A stretch of 64,000 nt of DNA. Source: Pseudomonadota bacterium (GTDB lineage Bacteria; Pseudomonadota; Alphaproteobacteria; Micropepsales; Micropepsaceae). Of the stretch, positions 37,204-45,463 are shown piece after piece. Position numbers and translations under genes: made by a program. Every line of letters begins with the position of its first letter. The stretch's first letter is position 1. The notes under the pieces are model-generated. The model did not search any database and was not told the origin of the DNA. It was given only the letters and a program-made list of their open reading frames with translations. The stretch is from assembly GCA_016201105.1 (NCBI GenBank), contig JACQDN010000022.1:58898-122897 (forward strand). Reading direction: 5' to 3'.

Positions 37204-37995
37204 GTGAACCCTACCGATGCAATCGCGGATCTGTGGCGAAGACTTGGCCGCCGTTTGGGCGTCCAGCCTCTCGCCGATTCCACCCGGTTCTCTGTCATGG
37301 ATTCCGACATCGGCGATGCCGAGCGTCAGCGAACGGATATGCACCGGGCGTTTTATCGCGCCGATGGTCCGCAGGTGACCAAGTGGACGCACTATCTCTC
37401 CGTCTACGATCGGCATCTGTCGCGGTTTAGAAACGCCGACAGGCCCGTGCGATTGCTGGAGATCGGCGTCTACAAAGGCGGCTCCTTGCGTCTTTGGCGC
37501 GAATATTTCGGAAAGCAGGCGATCATCTTCGGCATCGACATCGACCCGCGCTGCGCCGAACTGGACGGGCTGAACGGCAATGTCCGCATCGGCTCGCAGA
37601 GCGACAGCGCCTTCCTGAAGACTGTCGTCGCGGAAATGGGCGGTGTCGACATCGTCGTCGATGACGGCGGCCACGTTTCGCGCCACCAGATCGCAAGCTT
37701 CGAAATCCTGTTTCCTCTGCTCGCAGCCGATGGAATCTACATTTGCGAAGATCTCCACGCTTCATACTGGCGCGGAAAGTTCGCGGGCGGATATCGCCGG
37801 CGCACGACGTTCGTGGAATTTGCCAAGAACATCGTCGACGATATGCACGCGGATTTTCACAGCCATCGCCAGGGCGTGCACAATGCGCATCGCACAATCG
37901 ACTGTATCCATTTTTACAATAGCATGGCGGTCATCGAGAAGAGCCCACACGATCGCCCGCGTCACATCCGAATCGGAATGCAAAATCCGTGGTGA
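37204..37995 (+). CDS. Class I SAM-dependent methyltransferase, macrocin O-MT-like
   Basis: A 263-residue methyltransferase. Motif I is RLLEIGVYKGGSLRLWREY, the acidic loop FGIDIDPRC, and the metal/catalytic region VDIVVDDGGHVSRHQ. LFPLLAADGIYICEDLHASYW follows. The GVYKGGSLRLW and DDGGH pair resembles sugar O-methyltransferases such as macrocin or demethylmacrocin O-methyltransferase. The start is GTG 37204; a later ATG is not excluded. It has no glycosyl gene neighbour, so the acceptor is unknown. Confidence 0.75.
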   Translation: MNPTDAIADLWRRLGRRLGVQPLADSTRFSVMDSDIGDAERQRTDMHRAFYRADGPQVTKWTHYLSVYDRHLSRFRNADRPVRLLEIGVYKGGSLRLWREYFGKQAIIFGIDIDPRCAELDGLNGNVRIGSQSDSAFLKTVVAEMGGVDIVVDDGGHVSRHQIASFEILFPLLAADGIYICEDLHASYWRGKFAGGYRRRTTFVEFAKNIVDDMHADFHSHRQGVHNAHRTIDCIHFYNSMAVIEKSPHDRPRHIRIGMQNPW

Positions 37996-38202
37996 CGACA
38001 ACTGCTACGCCTCGGAGCGGAACCAAAGCGACAGCTCTGGATGGAAGCGCCTATGATGATCGCAGTCACCAGCGCTGCAGTCATAGTCTTGAAAGCCTGC
38101 GTCATAGGCCCGTTTTTCGGTCGTCGTCGCGGCTTGCTCGGAAAATCATCCAGCCCGGCACAAAGCGCGCAAGCGGTCAGAATGCGAAGGGCTCTGTCTG
38201 GA

Positions 38203-38601
38203 CTACACCCAATTCTCAGTCCGCAGGCCCGGCATCCGGGCGAACTCACGCACGTTGTTGGTGACGAGGATCAATCCCTCGCTGCGGGCGTGGGCGCCAA
38301 TCTGCATGTCATGCGCGCCGCACGGTGTTCCCGCGCGTTCCAGCTCCGCCCGCAGTTGGCCATAGTGCGCGGCCGCTTTTTCTGCGAACGAAAGCACCTC
38401 GAGGCGCGCGGTAAAATTTTCTATGGCACTCAGGTTTTCGATTCGTCGCGTCGACTTCTCCGCGCCATAGTGTAATTCGCTGAGTGTAATACTCGATATG
38501 CAGAGTTGCTCGGCGAGTGCGTTGAACTTCTCTCGCAATTCGGGAGGGTAGTTCTTCATCACATAGATGCAGATGTTTGTATCGAGCATGTAAGCAAGCA
38601 T
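38203..38601 (-). CDS. vapC: VapC-type PIN-domain toxin
   Basis: A 132-residue PIN RNase. The acidic catalytic residues are visible: Asp in AYMLDTNICIYVMK (about residue 7), Glu in SSITLSELHYGAEKS, and Asp in CGAHDMQIGAHARSEG, followed by LVTNNVREFARMPGL. The start ATG abuts the antitoxin stop with no gap (TAAATG-type junction), so the pair is translationally coupled. VapC toxins usually cleave tRNA or rRNA; the target here is unknown. Confidence 0.93.
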   Translation of the reverse strand: MLAYMLDTNICIYVMKNYPPELREKFNALAEQLCISSITLSELHYGAEKSTRRIENLSAIENFTARLEVLSFAEKAAAHYGQLRAELERAGTPCGAHDMQIGAHARSEGLILVTNNVREFARMPGLRTENWV

Positions 38602-38835
38602 TTAGAACGGCTCGCGTTCCTCGACAGCGGGTTGGTCGCGGTCGGCCACAAAATCTGCGCTGAGCCGCTGGCCGCTTTGAAAGAGATCGTCCCATCTCCT
38701 GCCCTTGGGCACGATAACGCGGCTGCGACCGACCTTCAGAATGTCGACGTGATGCACGGTTTCGGGAAAGGCCACGGCCTTGGGCAGGCGCACGGCCTGA
38801 CTGCGGTTGCTGGTAAAAACAGTGGAGCTAGTCAT
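38602..38835 (-). CDS. vapB: VapB-type antitoxin
   Basis: A 77-residue antitoxin. The N-terminus STVFTSNRSQAVRLPKAVAF is the SpoVT/AbrB-like DNA-binding beta-fold typical of VapB, followed by VDILKVGRSRVIVPKG, WDDLF and an acidic C-terminal tail that should wrap the toxin. The ATG at 38835 is used because homology starts there. It is preceded by a perfect palindrome that is probably its operator. Confidence 0.92.
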   Translation of the reverse strand: MTSSTVFTSNRSQAVRLPKAVAFPETVHHVDILKVGRSRVIVPKGRRWDDLFQSGQRLSADFVADRDQPAVEEREPF

Positions 38836-38845
38836 GAAATTCTCA

Positions 38846-38868
38846 GGTATATCCCAGATGGATATACC
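38846..38868. promoter_or_regulatory. Predicted vapBC autoregulatory operator
   Basis: GGTATATCC (38846-38854) and GGATATACC (38860-38868) form a perfect 9-base inverted repeat with a 5-base centre, ending 11 bases before the vapB ATG. Position and symmetry fit binding by a VapBC complex. The rest of 38836-39028 holds no gene that I can support. Confidence 0.7.
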
Positions 38869-39028
38869 ACTCTTGAGCCCCTGCTGCAAGGCTAATTCGG
38901 CGACACTGGCATAATCTGGTTCCGCGCGTAGCCGCGCAGAAAGTGTCTGGTTTCCGGTCGTGCCATGGCTTCGCATGGACCGCATCTGCCGCTCGCCACT
39001 TGATATCATCATCAGCGGAAAGCCGGGT

Positions 39029-40600
39029 TCATCCATGCTGGGCCTTGAGCTTCTTGCGGTCGATCTTGTCGCGATCGTTTCTCGGCAGCGATGTCTCGAC
39101 GAAGACAATCCAGTGCGGCGCCTTGTAGCGCGCGATTCTTTCCTTCGCGAAAGCGATCAGTTCGCCTTCCAAGGCGGCTGAGGCGGTCGACGTTTCTTTC
39201 AGCACGACGATGGCAAGCGGCTTTTCCAGCCCGTTCTCGTCCTTCTTCCCGACGACGCAGCATTCCCGCACCGTTGCGTGCTGCATCAGGCAATTCTCGA
39301 CTTCGAGCGGGCTGACATAGATGCCGCCGCTCTTGAGCAGATCGTCGCCGCGGCCCTCGTAGAACCAATAACCATCTTCGTCCTGGCGGAATTTGTCGCC
39401 GCTGACGATCCAACCGCCGCGCAAATGCTGCTTCGATTTTTCGTAAGCCGAGTGGTAGTAGAGCGCTGCGGAATCTCCCTTGAGCCACAGTGTGCCGACA
39501 TCGCCTTGCGTGACGGCATTGCCGTCGTCGTCGACCAGTTTGGCTTCATACCCAGGCACGAGTTTGCCAAGACTGCCGGGGCGAATATCGCCGGGCCGGT
39601 TGCTGATATAGATGTGAAAGCTTTCGGCGCTGCCGATCCCGTCGATGATCGGCACGCCGAATGCGCGATCCCAGCGGTCGTGCAGTTCGCGCGGTAAGGC
39701 TTCTCCGGCACTCCACATCAGCCGCACGCTGGAAATATCGCGGCGCTTGTCCGGCGCTGTCTGCAACATCTTGTTGATCAGTGTCGGCACGCTGGTGAAC
39801 ACGGTCGCTTTGTGTTTTTCGATGGTCTCGAACAGAAGCTCCGGCGTCGGCTGCTCGCGGAACAGCGCCGTCGTCGCGCCCACCGCAAAAGGGAACATCA
39901 GATTGGTGCCGGTGGCGTAGCCGAAGAACAGCCGCGCGCCGGAAATCGTCACGTCGCTTTCGCGGATGCCGATGAAATTCTTGGCGTAAACTTCCGTGTT
40001 GTAGGCAAAATGCGCGTGGCTGTGCACAGCGCCCTTGCTTTGGCCCGTCGTGCCGCTGGTGAACAGCCACACCGCGGGGTCGTCCCGGCGGGTTGGCCAT
40101 GGTTCGGCATCGGCTTTCTCCGCAATCCAGCGATCGAAGGGTCTGTACATGCTCGGAACTTTTCCCGCGACGACGACGTTGTTGTGTCCGCCACAGTGGC
40201 GGCTTTTCCCCAGCGCTTTTTCAAATTCCAGAAAACTTTGTTCGTCGATGAAGGCAAACTGCGGCTTCACATAGTTCAGATAATATTCGTAGTCCGATGA
40301 CGGCAGCAGCGGATTGATCTGGGTGACCACGGCGCCGGCTTTGAGCGCGCCGAACCAAGCATACACGAATTCGGGACGGTCCTGCATGCAGATCAGCACG
40401 CGCTGCTCCGGCAGCAATCCGTCGCCGACCAGTTTGCGCGCGACCGCCATCACTTTGTCGGCGACCTTGCTGTAGGAAATCGCTTCGCCTTCGAAACGGA
40501 TCGCGATTTTGTCACTGCGCCCCGCCTCGATATTAGCGAACACGAAATAGTCCGCCATGTTGAATTCATCGGGAAACACAGGCGGAGAAAATTCGCTCAA
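39029..40600 (-). CDS. Aryl-CoA ligase, probably 2-aminobenzoate-CoA ligase
   Basis: A 523-residue AMP-forming ligase of the benzoate-CoA ligase family. It has the P-loop LFTSGTTGQSKGAVHSH, the aryl-pocket SGARLFFGYATGTNLMFP, GIGSAESFHIYIS, WIVSGDKFRQDEDGYWFYEGR and the adenylating Lys near the end (LPRNDRDKIDRKKL). TTG 40600 is chosen as start because it overlaps the SDR stop, has GGAGG six bases upstream, and retains the family N-terminus PDEFNMADYFV that an ATG at 40558 would lose. Substrate choice is inferred from the neighbouring 2-aminobenzoyl-CoA monooxygenase/reductase gene. Confidence 0.85.
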   Translation of the reverse strand: MSEFSPPVFPDEFNMADYFVFANIEAGRSDKIAIRFEGEAISYSKVADKVMAVARKLVGDGLLPEQRVLICMQDRPEFVYAWFGALKAGAVVTQINPLLPSSDYEYYLNYVKPQFAFIDEQSFLEFEKALGKSRHCGGHNNVVVAGKVPSMYRPFDRWIAEKADAEPWPTRRDDPAVWLFTSGTTGQSKGAVHSHAHFAYNTEVYAKNFIGIRESDVTISGARLFFGYATGTNLMFPFAVGATTALFREQPTPELLFETIEKHKATVFTSVPTLINKMLQTAPDKRRDISSVRLMWSAGEALPRELHDRWDRAFGVPIIDGIGSAESFHIYISNRPGDIRPGSLGKLVPGYEAKLVDDDGNAVTQGDVGTLWLKGDSAALYYHSAYEKSKQHLRGGWIVSGDKFRQDEDGYWFYEGRGDDLLKSGGIYVSPLEVENCLMQHATVRECCVVGKKDENGLEKPLAIVVLKETSTASAALEGELIAFAKERIARYKAPHWIVFVETSLPRNDRDKIDRKKLKAQHG

Positions 40601-41355
40601 ACTTCGCCTCCGGCGATCGGCAGTGCGATGCCATTGACAGCGGCTGCATCCTCCGAGGCGAGCCATAACACCGCCGCCGCCACTTCCTCCGGTTTGACCA
40701 GGCGTCCTTGCGGGTTTGCCGCCGTGAAAGTCGTGAGCGCTTCTTCTCGCGAGCGTTTGGTGGTTTTGCTGATGGTCTCCACCGCGGACGCGATCACCTC
40801 GGTGTCGGTATAGCCGGGACACACGGCATTGACCGTGATACCGGACTTCGCCAGCTCCAGGGCGAGGGATTTCGTCAGCCCCACCACCGCGTGCTTCACG
40901 GCGACATAGGCGCTGACGTAGCGATAGCCGGTGAGACCCGCAGTACTGGCGATATTGACGATGCGGCCCCAGCCGCTCGCCTTCATCGCGGGCAGAACTG
41001 CCTGGGTGCAATGCACTGTTCCCATCAGATTAAGGTCGATCGTTTGCTGCCAGGCTTCAGTGCTCGTCTTTTCGAACAGTGCGGTACTCACCCCGCCGGC
41101 ATTGTTGACCAGCAACTGGACCGGGCCGGAGGTCTCGCAGGCTCCCTTAACGGCCGCGCGCACCGACTCGGGATTGGTGACGTCCAGGCTCTGGATCTGT
41201 ACGCCGTTTATTGCGCGCGCCGCGGTCTCCAGTCTCTCCTTGTTGCGGGACGTGATCGTCACCCGCCAACCGGCTTCACCCAGGGTTTTGGCAACCGCGA
41301 ACCCGATACCGCTTCCACCGCCGGTGACGAAGGCATGCTTTGCGATTCGCGCCAC
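40597..41355 (-). CDS. SDR family 3-hydroxyacyl-CoA dehydrogenase-like protein
   Basis: A 252-residue short-chain dehydrogenase with cofactor motif TGGGSGIG, SLDVTNPESV, NNAGGVS, the catalytic Ser region RIVNIASTAGLTG, YVAVK and CPGYTDTEVIASAV. GTG 41355 is the start. The gene overlaps the ligase start and is first in a leftward two-gene operon that diverges from the hydratase genes. In a beta-oxidation-like sequence after ring reduction it would oxidise the 3-hydroxyacyl-CoA, but this is inferred from context. Confidence 0.88.
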   Translation of the reverse strand: MARIAKHAFVTGGGSGIGFAVAKTLGEAGWRVTITSRNKERLETAARAINGVQIQSLDVTNPESVRAAVKGACETSGPVQLLVNNAGGVSTALFEKTSTEAWQQTIDLNLMGTVHCTQAVLPAMKASGWGRIVNIASTAGLTGYRYVSAYVAVKHAVVGLTKSLALELAKSGITVNAVCPGYTDTEVIASAVETISKTTKRSREEALTTFTAANPQGRLVKPEEVAAAVLWLASEDAAAVNGIALPIAGGEV

Positions 41356-41383
41356 GTGGAGCCATCTCCCTCAATGCCGAAAT

Positions 41384-41393
41384 AGTCTAGACT
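41384..41393. promoter_or_regulatory. Palindrome in the divergent aryl-CoA promoter region
   Basis: AGTCTAGACT is a perfect 10-base palindrome flanked by aat and ttt, midway in the 107-base gap between the divergent SDR and enoyl-CoA hydratase genes. It could be an operator for a local regulator; no regulator gene lies in the cluster. Confidence 0.4.
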
Positions 41394-41462
41394 TTTGCGC
41401 CGCGACGACAAACAGCGCACGCAGCTGCGCCAACAGCTTTGCCCCTTGCAAGGACGGATTTC

Positions 41463-42272
41463 ATGAACCCGGAGACTTTCAAGCCCCAACACTTTCTTTG
41501 GGAATTTGCCGACGGTGTGGGGACCGCCACTCTCAACCGGCCGGAGCGCAAGAATCCCTTGACGTTCGAATCCTATGCCGAGCTGCGCGATATGTTCCGC
41601 GCGCTGGTCTACGCCGACGCGGTGAAGGCCGTCATTGTGCGCGGCGCCGGCGGAAATTTCTCTTCCGGCGGCGACGTGCACGAGATCATCGGTCCTTTGG
41701 TGCAGATGGAGATGCCGGCATTGCTCGCGTTCACGCGGATGACGGGCGATCTGGTGAAAGCGATGCGCCATTGCCCGCAACCCCTCATCGCGGCAGTCAA
41801 TGGCGTGTGCGCCGGCGCGGGCGCGATCATGGCGATGGCGGCGGACATTCGCCTTGCTACACCTGATGCCAAGACCGCGTTTCTCTTCAATCGCGTGGGG
41901 CTGGCCGGCTGCGATATGGGAGCTTGCGCCATCCTGCCGAGGATCATCGGGCAGGGCCGCGCCTCCGAGCTTCTTTTCTATGGCCGCAGCATGAGCGCCG
42001 AAGAAGGCGAGCGCTGGGGTTTCTTCAACAAGATCGTGACGGCCGATGCCCTCGACACCGAAGCCAAGAGCTGGGCTGCGAAACTCGCAAGCGGGCCGAC
42101 ATTCGCGAACGCGATGACCAAGAACCAGCTCAATCAGGAATGGAGCATGCCGCTCGACATGGCGATTGAAGCCGAGGCCCAGGCGCAAGCCATTTGCATG
42201 CAGACGAAGGATTTCGAGCGCGCCTACAATGCGTTTGTCGCCAAGAAGCAGCCCGTTTTCGAAGGAAATTGA
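41463..42272 (+). CDS. Enoyl-CoA hydratase/isomerase (crotonase) family protein
   Basis: A 269-residue crotonase-fold enzyme. The CoA and oxyanion regions are [14 protein letters not shown] and [20 protein letters not shown]. The two glutamates used by classical hydratases are replaced in this alignment (about Ile and Asn), while [18 protein letters not shown] carries an Asp, so it may hydrolyse or isomerise rather than hydrate. ATG 41463 has a clear aagga 8 bases upstream. It is first in the rightward operon with RidA and the monooxygenase/reductase. Confidence 0.87.
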   Translation: MNPETFKPQHFLWEFADGVGTATLNRPERKNPLTFESYAELRDMFRALVYADAVKAVIVRGAGGNFSSGGDVHEIIGPLVQMEMPALLAFTRMTGDLVKAMRHCPQPLIAAVNGVCAGAGAIMAMAADIRLATPDAKTAFLFNRVGLAGCDMGACAILPRIIGQGRASELLFYGRSMSAEEGERWGFFNKIVTADALDTEAKSWAAKLASGPTFANAMTKNQLNQEWSMPLDMAIEAEAQAQAICMQTKDFERAYNAFVAKKQPVFEGN

Positions 42273-42274
42273 CC

Positions 42275-42667
42275 ATGCGCGTCCTGCAGCCCGAAGGTTG
42301 GCCCCGTCCGCGCGGCTACGCCAATGGCATTGAAGCGGAAGGAAAACTCATATTCGTCGCCGGTCAGATCGGCTGGGACGCGAGCGGTAAGCTTCGCGCC
42401 GCGTCCTTCCGCGATCAGTTTCGCCAGGCGATTCTCAATACGCTGACCGTGCTGAAAGAAGCCGGTGCCGGTCCCGAACACGTCACACGCATGACCTGGT
42501 TCATCACCAACCGCGAGGAATATACCGCCTCGCTCGCCGACCTCGGCGCGGCGTGGAAAGAATTGATGGGCCGCAATTATCCCACGATGTCCGTGATCAT
42601 CGTTTCGGGACTCGTCGAGCCCGAAGCCAAAATCGAAATCGAGACCACGGCGGTTATTGCCAACTAG
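42275..42667 (+). CDS. RidA (YjgF/UK114) family protein
   Basis: A 130-residue Rid-superfamily protein, starting two bases after the hydratase stop with a gaagga ribosome binding site. It has LIFVAGQIGWDASGK, NTLTVLKEAGAGPEHVTRMTWF and the family end KIEIETTAVI. The arginine essential for imine deamination in archetypal RidA is replaced by Met (PTMSVIIV), so it belongs to a Rid subgroup of unproven activity. In this operon a role on an imine or enamine formed from 2-aminobenzoyl-CoA is plausible. Confidence 0.88.
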   Translation: MRVLQPEGWPRPRGYANGIEAEGKLIFVAGQIGWDASGKLRAASFRDQFRQAILNTLTVLKEAGAGPEHVTRMTWFITNREEYTASLADLGAAWKELMGRNYPTMSVIIVSGLVEPEAKIEIETTAVIAN

Positions 42668-42704
42668 AACCAATTGCGGTTGTGATGAGGTGTTGTTTGG
42701 GTTC

Positions 42705-42848
42705 AGCTCGTCATGGCCGGGCGGCGCGTACCCCGGATTTATTCCGGGGGAAGCGCGTCCCGGCCATCCATGAACACCGCAGCATAAGTGTACATGGATG
42801 GCCGACACGCCTTCGCTTCGCTCCGGCCGGTCGGCCATGACGGAACGG
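42705..42848. repeat. Inverted repeat, family C (tcatggccggg type)
   Basis: cgtcatggccgggcggcgcg at about 42708 is mirrored by cgcgtcccggccatccatg (about 42755), with ccccggatttattccgggg between. A further copy gtacatggatggccgacac ... ggtcggccatgacgg follows. It fills most of the gap between the RidA gene and the monooxygenase/reductase gene. Confidence 0.75.
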
Positions 42849-42887
42849 GGAACAATAATTGATCCAGTTCGAGCGGAATCTGCCTTA

Positions 42888-45230
42888 ATGGCCAAAAAGA
42901 CCTTCAAGATCGCGATTGTCGGAGGCGGGCCGGGCGGGCTGTATCTGGCGCTCCTTGCCAAGAAGGCCAAGCCCGCCTGGCAGGTCGACGTCTATGAGCA
43001 GAACCGCGCCGACGACACCTTCGGCTTCGGCGTCGTTTTTTCCGATGAGACACTCGAGGAATTCTTAAGTCGCGATCCACAATCCTATGCAAGGATCACG
43101 GAAACCTTCGCTTACTGGGACGACATCGTCATCCGCTACAGAGGCGGCGAGATCCGCTGCGGCGGCAACGGCTTTGCGGGTTGTTCGCGCCTTGCGCTGC
43201 TTCAGATCCTGCAGCGGCGCTGCGAAGAGGTTGGCGTCGATCTTCACTTCCAAACGCAGGTCCACGATCTGTCGCGTTTTTCGGATTGCGACGTCATCGT
43301 TGCAGCCGACGGCAGCAACAGTCCCATTCGCGAAACCTACAAGGAACACTTCAAGCCTTCGCTGGACCTCAAGAACAACAAGTTCGCCTGGCTGGGCTCG
43401 ACGCGGCCGCTCGATGCCTTCACCTTTTTCTTCAAGCAGACCGAGCACGGGCTCATCTGCGCGCACACTTATCAGTACGAGCCGGGCCGCTCGACCTGGG
43501 TGATGGAAATGAGTCCCGAGGCCTGGACGGGTTTCGGATTCGAGCGGCTCGGTGAAGACCAAAGCGCGCGGCTGCTGGAAAAGATTTTCGCGGACGAACT
43601 CGAGGGCCACAAGCTCATCACCAATCGTTCGCTGTGGCGCAATTTCCCGCGCATCTTCTGCGAGAATTGGTGGCACAAGAACATCGTTCTGCTCGGCGAT
43701 GCCAAGGCGACGGCGCATTTCTCCATCGGCTCCGGCACCAAGCTTGCGATGGAGTGCGCGATCGCGCTGTCCGACGCGCTGGTCGCCCATGGCGAGTCGT
43801 CTGTCGAAACGGCATTCCGCGCTTACGACCGGGCGCGCCGCACCGAAGTGCAGGTCACCCAGCACAATGCCGATGTGAGTCTGGCCTGGTTCGAGCACAT
43901 GGAACGCTCCAACGACATGAAACCGATGCAGTTCGCCATGGTGGTCATGTCGCGCGCCAAGGCGATCACCTGGGACAATCTTCTCGCGCGCGACGCGAAT
44001 TTCGTGAAGGCTTTTGAAGACGAGTGGTACCAGACCTATTTCGAAGAGAGTGGATTTGACTGTCGCCAGACGCGGCCCACGCCGATGTTTACGCCGTTCA
44101 AACTTCGTGAGATGACGCTCAAAAATCGTGTCGTGGTCTCGCCGATGGACCAATATTCGGCGGTCGATGGCGTCCCCAACGACTGGCACTACGTGCACTA
44201 CACCTCGCGCGCCTTGGGCGGGGCGGGGCTTCTCTATGTCGAGATGACATGCCCCTCCGCCGATGCGCGCATTTCGCCGGGCTGCACCGGGCTGTGGAAC
44301 GACGCGCAAGAAGTGCAGTTCAAGCGCATTGCCGATTTCGTTCATGCCAACACGGATGCAAAGATCTGCATGCAGCTGGGTCACGCAGGGCGCAAGGGCT
44401 CGACCCAACTCGGCTGGGAAGAGATCGATCATCCGCTCCCCAACGCCGGCGCCAACTGGCCGCTCTATTCCGCCTCGGCGCTGCCTTACTACGAAGGCAC
44501 CAGCCAGCTTCCGGCTGAGCTTGGTCGCGCGCAAATGGATCGCATCATGGCGGATTTCGTTCAGGCGGCGAAACGCGCCGACCGCGCGGGCTTCGACATG
44601 CTCGAGCTGCATAGCGCGCACGGTTATTTGTTCGCGAGTTTTCTGTCGCCGCTGACGAATAAACGCCGCGACGAATATGGTGGCGCCATTGAAAACCGTC
44701 TGCGCTATCCGCTGGAAGTGTTTACGGCGATGCGCAACGTCTGGCCGGCCAACAAGCCGATGTCGATCCGCATCTCGGCGAGCGACTGGGCGCCCGGTGG
44801 AATCACGGAAAACGATGTCTTGGATATCGCGCGCGCCTTCGAGCGCGCGGGCTGCGATCTCGTCAGCACGTCCTCAGGCCAGACGGTGCCGGAGCAGAAG
44901 CCGGTCTATGGCCGCATGTATCAGGTGCAGTTCGCCGAAGGCATCCGCAACGTAGCGGGTATGAAAACCATGGCGGTCGGTGCCGTCACCGAGCCGGGAC
45001 AGATCAATACGATTGTCGCTTGCCGCAGGGCCGATCTCGTCGCCCTCGGCCGGCCGCACCTCGTCGATCCCTATTTCACCCATCGCGCAGCCGCCTGGTA
45101 CGGCGTGAAGTCGCATGGCGTGCCGCAACAATATCTTCCCGGCATGGCGCAAGCCCTGCGCGAGGCCGAGCGCACACGGCAAAAGCAGCTCGAGCTGCAG
45201 AAGAAGGCGTTGCCGAAACATCGCAAATAA
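42888..45230 (+). CDS. 2-aminobenzoyl-CoA (or salicylyl-CoA) monooxygenase/reductase fusion
   Basis: A 780-residue two-domain flavoenzyme. The N-terminal 400 residues are an FAD monooxygenase: IAIVGGGPGGLYLALLAKK, the DG motif VIVAADGSNSPIRE, and IVLLGDAKATAHFSIGSGTK. The C-terminal part is an Old Yellow Enzyme domain: FTPFKLREMTLKNRVVVSPM, LGHAGRKGS, HSAHGYLFASFLSPLTNKR and VGAVTEPGQIN. This architecture is that of Azoarcus 2-aminobenzoyl-CoA monooxygenase/reductase, which hydroxylates and then reduces the ring; databases also call it salicylyl-CoA 5-hydroxylase/oxidoreductase. ATG 42888 starts right at the FAD strand. Confidence 0.9.
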   Translation: MAKKTFKIAIVGGGPGGLYLALLAKKAKPAWQVDVYEQNRADDTFGFGVVFSDETLEEFLSRDPQSYARITETFAYWDDIVIRYRGGEIRCGGNGFAGCSRLALLQILQRRCEEVGVDLHFQTQVHDLSRFSDCDVIVAADGSNSPIRETYKEHFKPSLDLKNNKFAWLGSTRPLDAFTFFFKQTEHGLICAHTYQYEPGRSTWVMEMSPEAWTGFGFERLGEDQSARLLEKIFADELEGHKLITNRSLWRNFPRIFCENWWHKNIVLLGDAKATAHFSIGSGTKLAMECAIALSDALVAHGESSVETAFRAYDRARRTEVQVTQHNADVSLAWFEHMERSNDMKPMQFAMVVMSRAKAITWDNLLARDANFVKAFEDEWYQTYFEESGFDCRQTRPTPMFTPFKLREMTLKNRVVVSPMDQYSAVDGVPNDWHYVHYTSRALGGAGLLYVEMTCPSADARISPGCTGLWNDAQEVQFKRIADFVHANTDAKICMQLGHAGRKGSTQLGWEEIDHPLPNAGANWPLYSASALPYYEGTSQLPAELGRAQMDRIMADFVQAAKRADRAGFDMLELHSAHGYLFASFLSPLTNKRRDEYGGAIENRLRYPLEVFTAMRNVWPANKPMSIRISASDWAPGGITENDVLDIARAFERAGCDLVSTSSGQTVPEQKPVYGRMYQVQFAEGIRNVAGMKTMAVGAVTEPGQINTIVACRRADLVALGRPHLVDPYFTHRAAAWYGVKSHGVPQQYLPGMAQALREAERTRQKQLELQKKALPKHRK

Positions 45231-45232
45231 CC

Positions 45233-45360
45233 ACCCTCCCTCGGGAGGGTCGAAGCGCGAAGCGCTTCGGGGAGGATGTGCAAAGGAGCACTCCGGTCGG
45301 CATCCTCCCCGAAAATCCTCCGCTATCGCTTCGGATTTTTCGACCCTCCCAAGGGAGGGT
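45233..45360. repeat. Palindromic repeat, family A, copy 10
   Basis: The arms accctccctcgggagggtcg and cgaccctcccaagggagggt flank hairpins gaagcgcgaagcgcttc and aaaatcctccgctatcgcttcggatttt. It lies between the monooxygenase/reductase and glutathione transferase genes. Confidence 0.9.
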
Positions 45361-45463
45361 GGCGGCTATGCGCAGGTTGCCAAAGCGCCAAGGCAGACCT
45401 AGATCAACAGTGCGCTAGTGTGATCACGCGAAATTCTACAATTCCAAATATGGAGTTATCTAA

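Noticed and set aside
37962..38108. A small minus-strand open frame with a hydrophobic stretch (MTQAFKTMTAALVTAIIIGA)
   Set aside because: It overlaps the end of the methyltransferase gene, lacks a clear ribosome binding site and has no recognisable family; it could be a small secreted peptide but support is too thin.
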